Of a stretch of 64,000 nt of DNA, positions 58,835 through 64,000 are shown piece after piece. The notes below the pieces were generated by a model. The model made no database searches, was not told where the DNA came from, and saw only the letters and a program-made list of their open reading frames with translations. Origin of the DNA: Agromyces cerinus (lineage in GTDB: Bacteria; Actinomycetota; Actinomycetes; Actinomycetales; Microbacteriaceae); the NCBI RefSeq assembly GCF_016907835.1, contig NZ_JAFBCT010000001.1, positions 2,790,001 through 2,854,000 on the forward strand, written 5' to 3'. How positions within the stretch are numbered: the stretch's first letter is position 1; every line of letters begins with the position of its first letter. The translations under genes and the position numbers were made by a program.

Positions 58835-60061
58835 CTACAGCTCGACGCCGACGAGCACGGGCTCGGGTCGCAGCACGATGCCGAACTCGGCCTGCACCCG
58901 CCCCTGCACGAACCGTGCGAGCGTCGCGATCTCTTCAGCCGTGGCGCCGCCGCGGTTCGTCAGCGCGAGCGTGTGCTTCGACGAGATCGCCGCACGTGAG
59001 CCGGGCAGCGCGAAGCCGCGACGAATGCCCGCATGCTCGATCAACCAGGCCGCCGAGAGCTTCACGAGCGGTTCGGCGTCGACGTGTTCAGCCACGGTGA
59101 CGTCGTCGTCGAACTCCTCGAGCTCGGCCTGATGCGCGAGGAACACGTCGAGCGGCGACCCCGAGGCGAGCGAACCGAGCGGCGTCACCTCGTCGGGCGC
59201 CTCGGGCTCGACGTACCAGCGGGGAGCGGTGGCCGGCAGCGTGCGGGCGACGTGCTCCCCCACGATCGGGTTCGTGAAGAACGAGCCCGCGCTCACCGAG
59301 TCGGCGTCGTCGGGGTCGAGCACCATGCCCTTCGAGGCGCGCAGGGCGAGCACGCTCGCGCGCACGTCGGCGATCGCGACACGATCGCCCTGCTGCACGT
59401 GCAGTGCGTCGGCGAGCTGCCCGTAGGCGATCGGCTGCCCGAGCGCCTCGCCGAGCACCGCGCGCTCCGCGGCGGTGTCGTGCAGTTCGAGTTCGATGGT
59501 GACGACGATGCCCGCGAGCCCCTGCTTCAGCACCGAGGTGCGGTAGCCGAGCTCGAGTTCGGCGGCCGTCATGCGGCGCGGCGCCTCGGCGCCCTCGTCG
59601 AGGAACTCGATCGCGACGAGCGTGGCGGCGAGCTCCTGCCCGTAGGCGCCGATGTTCTGCACGGGCGCCGCACCGACCGAGCCGGGGATGCCCGAGAGCG
59701 CCTCGATGCCCGAATAGCCGTGCTCGACGGTCCACGCGACGAGGTCGTCCCACGTCTCGCCGGCCTGCACGCGCAGGCGAACGGCGCCGTCCTGGGCCTG
59801 TCGAAGAGATTCCCCTTCGCCCGCCGACGGGGGCAGCACCTCGATGCCGCGGGTCGCGACCCTGATCACGGTGCCCGCGAAGCCCTCGTCGCCCACGAGG
59901 AGGTTCGAGCCGCCGCCGAGGGCGAGCCACGCGTCATCCGTCGCCCAGGTCTCGGTCGCGAGGTCGACGAGGTCGCGCTGCGTCGTCGCCGTGACCAGCC
60001 GGCCGATCGGCCCGCCGACCTGCAGCGTCGTGAGGTCCGCGAAACGGATGTCGCCGCTCAT
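58835..60061 (-). CDS. murB: UDP-N-acetylmuramate dehydrogenase
   Basis: A 408-residue FAD enzyme that reduces UDP-GlcNAc-enolpyruvate to UDP-MurNAc in cell-wall synthesis. Signatures are LTTLQVGGPIGRLVTATT, LALGGGSNLLVGDEGFAGTVIRV, GIEALSGIPGSVGAAPVQNIGAYGQEL and SAGSFFTNPIVG, with the C-terminal AAWLIEHAGIRRGF (type I). An insertion reading GESLRQAQDG at about residues 84-93 is encoded by a dispersed repeat (59791-59806). It is followed upstream by two dehydratase genes in the same direction, one base from the nearest. Confidence 0.95.
   Translation of the reverse strand: MSGDIRFADLTTLQVGGPIGRLVTATTQRDLVDLATETWATDDAWLALGGGSNLLVGDEGFAGTVIRVATRGIEVLPPSAGEGESLRQAQDGAVRLRVQAGETWDDLVAWTVEHGYSGIEALSGIPGSVGAAPVQNIGAYGQELAATLVAIEFLDEGAEAPRRMTAAELELGYRTSVLKQGLAGIVVTIELELHDTAAERAVLGEALGQPIAYGQLADALHVQQGDRVAIADVRASVLALRASKGMVLDPDDADSVSAGSFFTNPIVGEHVARTLPATAPRWYVEPEAPDEVTPLGSLASGSPLDVFLAHQAELEEFDDDVTVAEHVDAEPLVKLSAAWLIEHAGIRRGFALPGSRAAISSKHTLALTNRGGATAEEIATLARFVQGRVQAEFGIVLRPEPVLVGVEL
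59791..59806. repeat. Dispersed REP-like element inside murB
   Basis: CCTGGGCCTGTCGAAG; read on the minus strand it gives CTTCGACAGGCCCAGG, sharing CTTCGACAGGC with the element at 42749. It is in frame and encodes LRQAQD, a typical translation of this repeat family, in a surface loop region. Confidence 0.6.
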
Positions 60062-60062
60062 G

Positions 60063-60491
60063 TCAGCCGAGCACGACGCGCACTTGCGCCTTGCCGAGCA
60101 CCGTGTCGTCGCCGACCTTCACCGTGAGGTCGATGCGTGCGACCGTGGCGGCCTCGTCGAGCTGGCCGACCTTCGCCGAGACCGTGACGGTCGCGCCGGT
60201 CTTCGGGTCGACGATCACGGGGCGGGTGAAGCGCACCTGGTAGTCGGCGACGCGGCCGGGGTCTCCGGCCCAGTCGACGACCGGCTGCACCGCGAGGCCC
60301 ATGGTGAGCATGCCGTGGGCGAGCACGCCCGGCAGGCCGACCTCGGCCGCGATGTCGTCGCGGTAGTGGATCGGGTTGAAGTCGCCCGAGGCGCCGGCGT
60401 ACCGCACGAGCGAGTCGCGGGTCAGCGGGAACGACCGCTCGGCGACGACGTCGCCGACGGTGAGGGTTGCGAAGTCGGGGGCGGGCATCAT
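60063..60491 (-). CDS. MaoC-type (R)-specific dehydratase, HadB-like
   Basis: A 142-residue hot-dog-fold hydratase. The catalytic motif is YAGASGDFNPIHYRDDIAAEVGLPGVLAHGMLTMGL with the Asp/His pair. It pairs with the HadA-like subunit upstream to dehydrate (R)-3-hydroxyacyl thioesters in fatty-acid synthesis. ATG 60491 overlaps the upstream stop as ATGA, and AGGAG lies just before; ATG 60488 is the next codon. Confidence 0.9.
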   Translation of the reverse strand: MMPAPDFATLTVGDVVAERSFPLTRDSLVRYAGASGDFNPIHYRDDIAAEVGLPGVLAHGMLTMGLAVQPVVDWAGDPGRVADYQVRFTRPVIVDPKTGATVTVSAKVGQLDEAATVARIDLTVKVGDDTVLGKAQVRVVLG

Positions 60492-60934
60492 TCGTCTCCT
60501 CGCACGACGAGGGTGGAGACGGCGGTGACGACGTGCGCGCCGTCGGCGTCGGTGATGGCGGACTCGGCCGTGACCATCGAGTGGCCGCCGAGGCTCTTCA
60601 CGCTCGCCACCGTGAGCGTCGCGGTGAGCAGGTCGCCCGCGACGATCGGCCGGGTCGAGGTGAAGCGCTGGTCGCCGTGCACGACGCGCGAGAAGTCGAT
60701 GCCCGACTCGGGGTCGGCCAGCAGCTGGGCGAGCGTCTGCTCCTGCACGACCACGGCGAAGGTGGGCGGCGCGACGACGTCGGCGTAGCCCGCTGCGCGT
60801 GCGGCCTCGGGGTCGAGGTTGATCGGGTTCGTCGCGAACACGGCGCGGGCGAACTCGCGCACCTTCTCACGACCGACGAGGTAGGGCTCGGTGGGCGGGA
60901 AGGTCCGCCCCTGGAGCTCGGGGTTCACTGGCAC
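60488..60934 (-). CDS. MaoC-like N-terminal dehydratase subunit, HadA-like
   Basis: A 148-residue FAS1-DH-type hot-dog protein (PTEPYLVGREKVREFARAVFATNPINLDPEAARAAGYADVVAPPTFAVV, then DFSRVVHGDQRFTSTRPIVAGDLL). It lacks the HadB catalytic signature and serves as the substrate-binding partner. GTG 60934 is decided by TAGACT six bases upstream. In mycobacteria the equivalent genes sit beside tRNA-Trp and secE; here they are about 29 kb away. Confidence 0.9.
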   Translation of the reverse strand: MPVNPELQGRTFPPTEPYLVGREKVREFARAVFATNPINLDPEAARAAGYADVVAPPTFAVVVQEQTLAQLLADPESGIDFSRVVHGDQRFTSTRPIVAGDLLTATLTVASVKSLGGHSMVTAESAITDADGAHVVTAVSTLVVRGDE

Positions 60935-60940
60935 CCCGCC

Positions 60941-60946
60941 AGTCTA
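60941..60946 (-). promoter_or_regulatory. Leaderless -10 box TAGACT for the hadA-like gene
   Basis: Minus-strand TAGACT, six bases, GTG 60934. Confidence 0.55.
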
Positions 60947-60988
60947 TGCGCGGCGTGTCTCGTGAGCTGGGCTCGTGCGAGGTGTGCA

Positions 60989-61085
60989 GGTTGAGCCCGT
61001 CGAAACCTGCCCGCTCGGCAGGGGTTTCGACGAGCTCAACCCGCAGTTCCGACAGGCTCAACCCGCGGTTTCGACGAGCTCAACC
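60989..61085. repeat. Cluster of four REP-like units
   Basis: Variants of GTTTCGACGAGCTCAACC lie at 61023-61042 and 61067-61085, a variant GTTCCGACAGGCTCAACCC at 61046-61064, and an inverted copy GGTTGAGCCCGTCGAAACC at 60989-61007. The inverted and direct copies can pair into a large hairpin. The cluster fills the gap between the hadA-like gene and the DUF937 gene stop. Confidence 0.75.
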
Positions 61086-61099
61086 AGCAGAGGGTCGGA

Positions 61100-61714
61100 T
61101 CAGCGCTTGCCGCCGCCCAGGAGGCCGCCGAGCAGGTCGCCGAGGCCGCCGCCCGAGCTCGAGCCGCCCGAGCCACCGCCGAGGAGACCGCCGAGCACGT
61201 CGCCCAGGCCGCCGCCGGCGCCGCCCGACGAGCCCGAGCCGCCGCCGCCCAGGAGACCGCCGAGCAGATCGCCGATGCCACCGCCCGACGACGGCGCCGC
61301 GGCATCCGCTTCGGGCTTCTTCGCGAACTGGGCGGCGAGGAAGCTCAGCACGATCGGCGCGAGGATCGGCAGGAGCTTGCCGATGAGGTCGCCCGCACCG
61401 CCCTCCTTCTTGTCGAGCGCCGTGACGACCTGGTCGGTCTTGTCGCCGAAGACGTTCTTCACGATCTTCTTGCCGTCCTCCTCGTCGACGTCGGCGAGGT
61501 TCACGCCGCCCTCGATGAGCTTCGGGTCGTGCTTGGCGACGGCCTTCTCGAGCGACGCGGCTCCGGCCGGGTCGGCGGCGTTCGCGCCCAGGCCGGCGAG
61601 CAGGGCCGGCAGCGCATCGTTCACGGCCTGCTTCGCGGTGGCCTCGTCGACGCCGAGCTTCGCGGCGATGTCGCCGATCGGGAGATTGGCGACGATGTCG
61701 TCGAGTGCAGCCAT
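61100..61714 (-). CDS. DUF937 (YidB-like) protein with Gly/Leu repeats
   Basis: A 204-residue protein. Residues ~1-125 have the DUF937 pattern (LGVDEATAKQAVNDALPALLAGLGANAADPAGAASLEKAVAKHD, then IVKNVFGDKTDQVVTALDKKEGGAGDLIGKLLPILAPIVLSFLA). The C-terminal ~70 residues are low complexity, with three copies of a GLGDLLGGLLGGG-like unit separated by Ser/Gly runs. The function is unknown. ATG 61714 is chosen; an in-frame ATG lies 12 bases upstream. Confidence 0.8.
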   Translation of the reverse strand: MAALDDIVANLPIGDIAAKLGVDEATAKQAVNDALPALLAGLGANAADPAGAASLEKAVAKHDPKLIEGGVNLADVDEEDGKKIVKNVFGDKTDQVVTALDKKEGGAGDLIGKLLPILAPIVLSFLAAQFAKKPEADAAAPSSGGGIGDLLGGLLGGGGSGSSGGAGGGLGDVLGGLLGGGSGGSSSGGGLGDLLGGLLGGGKR

Positions 61715-61800
61715 TCGGGTTCCCCATTCCGGCGCCCGCGGTCGGGGCGTCCACGGTTCACCGTACCGATACGGATGCCCCGGGGGAAAGTGCCATCCGC

Positions 61801-62415
61801 TCAGTCGAGATCGAGGCGACCGAGGCGCAGCCGCAGGGCGTCGAGCAGGAGTTCGAGCCCGATCTCGAACACCTGGTCGGAGCGTGCGCGACCCTTCGCG
61901 GTGACCTCGAGCAGGCGCCCGAGCGAGGTCGTCGGCGTCTCGGGCTTCCAGATGTCGTCGGGCGACGCGAGGTCGAGGCCGAAGCCGAGCGCGAACGAGT
62001 CGAGGATCGCGATCACCGTGATCACCTCGTCGTCGGGGAACCCGGCGCCGAGGAGCGCGGTGGCGAGGCGGTCGTAGCTCTCGATCACCGCGGGGTGGGT
62101 GATGGTCTTGCCGACGAGCAGCGGCACGATCGACGGGTGCTCGGCGTACATGCGGCGGGAGGCGCGCATGGTGTGCGTGACGACGTCGACCCAGTCGCCG
62201 CTCGGCGCCTCCGCCAGGTAGGACTCCCCCAGCCGGCCGCGCATGAGCTCGATGATGCCGTCGCGGCCGTCGACGTGGTTGTAGAGCGACGAGGGGGTGA
62301 CGCCCAGCTGCCGGGCGAGCGCGTTGACGCCGAACGCCTGGCCCGAGTCGACGAGTTCGATGGCCGCGTCGGCGATGCGCTCGGTCGACAGCAGGGGCAC
62401 TCTGGGCCGGGCCAC
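61801..62415 (-). CDS. TetR/AcrR family transcriptional regulator
   Basis: A 204-residue regulator with HTH STERIADAAIELVDSGQAFGVNALARQLGVTPSSLYNHVDGRDGIIELMRG (about residues 10-60) and a TetR_C-type ligand domain. GTG 62415 is preferred because AGGAGG lies six bases upstream. It is divergent from the MFS transporter gene and probably represses it. Confidence 0.87.
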   Translation of the reverse strand: MARPRVPLLSTERIADAAIELVDSGQAFGVNALARQLGVTPSSLYNHVDGRDGIIELMRGRLGESYLAEAPSGDWVDVVTHTMRASRRMYAEHPSIVPLLVGKTITHPAVIESYDRLATALLGAGFPDDEVITVIAILDSFALGFGLDLASPDDIWKPETPTTSLGRLLEVTAKGRARSDQVFEIGLELLLDALRLRLGRLDLD

Positions 62416-62493
62416 GTGCACCTCCTCGTTCGGTCGCCTGGTTCAGCCTAGGGGCGGCCGTTCGAAATCCGCTCTTCCCATCTCGGGCACTCG

Positions 62494-62503
62494 TATGCAT
62501 AAT
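62494..62503. promoter_or_regulatory. TATGCATA palindrome and -10-like CATAAT in the tetR/MFS region
   Basis: The eight-base palindrome TATGCATA runs into CATAAT, an AT-rich island in the 177-base divergent region. A TetR-type operator overlapping the MFS promoter is a reasonable reading, but the flanks are not clearly symmetrical. Confidence 0.4.
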
Positions 62504-62592
62504 AAACGAACACCATTCACTTATCGCGACGACACCCCCTGCCGCGTCCGCCCCCGGCACATCGACGTGCCCCAGCACCTCCGGAGACCTCC

Positions 62593-63876
62593 GTGTCCAA
62601 CGACCTCACCGTTCGCGTGCCGCTCCGCCTGCCGAGCGCCACCGCGACCTTCACGGTCGGCATCGCCGGCTACCTCGGCGTGAACCTCTCGCCCTACATG
62701 ATCAGCGCACTGCAGCAGGCGATCGGCGCCGACGTGCTCACCGCGAGCTGGATCATCACCGCCACCCTGCTCGCCACCGCCGTCACCGGACTCGCCATCG
62801 CGCCGCTCTGCGCCGGCCCGCGTCGCCTCGCCGTCGCCCGCGGCGGACTCGCGCTCTCGGTGCTCGGCTTCGCCACGGCGGCACTCGTGCCGGCGCCCGC
62901 GGCCATCATCGGCGGCCTCATCCTCGGCGGCATCGGCGCCGGCGGCGCGGTCGCCTCAGGCGGCGCCGCGATCGCCGCCTTCACGAACCCCGACCGCGTG
63001 GCGGGCTTCAACGGCCTCGCGAACCGGGCGGTCGTGACCGTGATCCTCGCGATCATCCCGCTCATCGGCCTCGCGCCGATCGACGTGTTCGGTGCGCTCG
63101 CGATCTTCTCGGTCGTCGCGCTCCTCGTGAGCGGCTGGCTCCCCGCTGCACCCGTCATCGCACCGAAGTCACCGGTCGCCGTCGCCGAGGCCGTGCCCGT
63201 CGACGTGCCGCCGACCGCCGCCGTGCCCGCCCTCGAAGCCGCAGCCGCGACCTCGCGCGCGCTCCCCTCGCCTCGCGCCGTGAGGATCGCGGGCTTCACC
63301 CTGCTCGTCACGTTCGCCCTCTGGGCCGTCAGCGAGGACTCGCTCTGGGCCATGGCCGGCGTCATGGGCGGCGCGCAGGCGTCGCTCACGCCCGAGGGCC
63401 TCGGCCTCGCGCTCAGCGGCGCGACCGCCGGCGGCCTCATCGGCTCGGTGCTGCTCATGATCGTCGGCAACCGCCTCGGCCGGGCGGTGCCGCTCGCCGT
63501 GCTGCTCGTCGGCGGCGGCATCCTGAAGATCGTCGAGGGTTTCGTCACCGACCAGACCACCTTCATCGTGGTGTTCATCGCGTGGAACACGCTCTACGCG
63601 CTCGCCTTCATGTACTTCGTCTCGACCTCGTCGGCACTCGACGCCGACGGTCGCTGGTCGGCGCCGCTGCTCGCGGTGTACCTGGTGGGCTCGAGCCTCA
63701 CGCCGGTCATCGGAGCCGCCCTCGTGGAGGTCTTCGGCTTCCAGGGCTTCGCCGTGGTGCTCGGCGTCGCGAGCTTCGTGCTCGCCGTGCCGGCGGCCGC
63801 CGTCGCCGCATTCTCGACCCGGCGCGAGCGCGCCGAGGCATCCGCCGCCACCGAACTCCAGGAGGTTCTCGCGTGA
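62593..63876 (+). CDS. MFS transporter
   Basis: A 427-residue transporter with 12 predicted helices and a central Pro/Ala-rich loop (about residues 185-225). GTG 62593 follows GGAGACC. The first half carries GGLILGGIGAGGAVASGGAAIAAFTNPDRVAGFNGL, an atypical Gly-rich helix set. The substrate is unknown. It overlaps the amidohydrolase gene as GTGA, so a hydrolysable substrate imported by this transporter is suggested. Confidence 0.82.
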   Translation: MSNDLTVRVPLRLPSATATFTVGIAGYLGVNLSPYMISALQQAIGADVLTASWIITATLLATAVTGLAIAPLCAGPRRLAVARGGLALSVLGFATAALVPAPAAIIGGLILGGIGAGGAVASGGAAIAAFTNPDRVAGFNGLANRAVVTVILAIIPLIGLAPIDVFGALAIFSVVALLVSGWLPAAPVIAPKSPVAVAEAVPVDVPPTAAVPALEAAAATSRALPSPRAVRIAGFTLLVTFALWAVSEDSLWAMAGVMGGAQASLTPEGLGLALSGATAGGLIGSVLLMIVGNRLGRAVPLAVLLVGGGILKIVEGFVTDQTTFIVVFIAWNTLYALAFMYFVSTSSALDADGRWSAPLLAVYLVGSSLTPVIGAALVEVFGFQGFAVVLGVASFVLAVPAAAVAAFSTRRERAEASAATELQEVLA

Positions 63877-64000
63877 CCCGCATGCTCGTCACCAACGCCC
63901 GCATCTTCACCGCCGACTCCGCGAACGAGTGGGCCGAGGCCCTCGTCATCGACGGCGACACGCTCGCCTACGTCGGCGACGCGCAGGGCGCACGCGACGC
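63873..64000 (+). CDS. YtcJ-like amidohydrolase (3'-truncated by window)
   Basis: The first ~42 residues only. LVTNARIFTADSANEWAEALVIDGDTLAYVGD matches the N-terminal beta-sandwich of YtcJ-type amidohydrolases and resembles the start of the enzyme encoded at 20336-21952. GTG 63873 overlaps the MFS stop, with AGGAGG upstream. Confidence 0.75.
   Translation, partial: MTRMLVTNARIFTADSANEWAEALVIDGDTLAYVGDAQGARD

Noticed and set aside
60960..61090. CRISPR-like array
   Set aside because: Units are partly inverted, of unequal spacing and variable sequence, with no spacers of constant length and no cas genes.
1..64000. Prophage, insertion sequence or integrative element
   Set aside because: No integrase, transposase, phage structural gene or attachment-type direct repeat around the tRNA-Trp gene was found.

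Overview
This window is chromosomal DNA of a high-GC Gram-positive bacterium, most likely a member of the Microbacteriaceae (order Micrococcales). The grounds are the strong G/C third-position codon use, the order tRNA-Trp, secE, nusG, rplK, rplA, a NusG with a long acidic N-terminal extension, many apparently leaderless genes (TAnnnT box six to eight bases before the start codon), and the enrichment of GGATGC/GCATCC words. The genus cannot be fixed from sequence alone. No rRNA, CRISPR array, prophage or insertion sequence is visible.

0-12.5 kb, transport and catabolism. The 3' part of a methylmalonate-semialdehyde dehydrogenase gene and an omega-aminotransferase come first. Next is an exported flavin amine oxidase whose domain order looks circularly permuted, convergent with a Pr6Pr-type membrane protein. 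A FadR-type regulator is divergent from a class V aminotransferase and a CUT1 importer that lacks its own ATPase. A polar amino-acid ABC importer follows on the minus strand.

12.8-24 kb, a catabolic island. It holds a KGSADH-type aldehyde dehydrogenase, a glutaryl-CoA dehydrogenase, a CaiB-type CoA-transferase, a FadR regulator overlapping a cytosolic Cache-domain protein, a succinate-semialdehyde-type dehydrogenase, an amidohydrolase and an APC amino-acid permease. Together they suggest uptake and breakdown of an omega-amino acid or dicarboxylate (GABA, 5-aminovalerate, glutarate or a relative). A related promoter box recurs upstream of three of these transcription units.

24-31 kb, small regulators and core genes. 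An SPW-repeat protein with a TetR regulator, a SemiSWEET-like protein, acylphosphatase and a LuxR-type regulator lead into the core block rplA, rplK, nusG, secE, tRNA-Trp on the minus strand.

31-58.7 kb, mixed and partly accessory. It carries a dGTPase, a very large GH67-like ectodomain fused to a polytopic membrane domain, an aspartate-type aminotransferase, dodecin, ArgP/LysE, a tandem YciI protein with an ECF42-type sigma factor, two ABC-2 export systems, three NarL/DesK-type two-component systems, an acyl-CoA ligase, a PAP2/diacylglycerol-kinase fusion and a PspC pair. This stretch separates the murB/MaoC block from the tRNA-Trp/secE block; these often lie close together in actinobacteria.

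58.8-64 kb. murB and two HadA/HadB-like dehydratase genes, a cluster of REP-like repeats, a DUF937 protein, and a TetR regulator divergent from an MFS transporter co-translated with an amidohydrolase that runs off the end.
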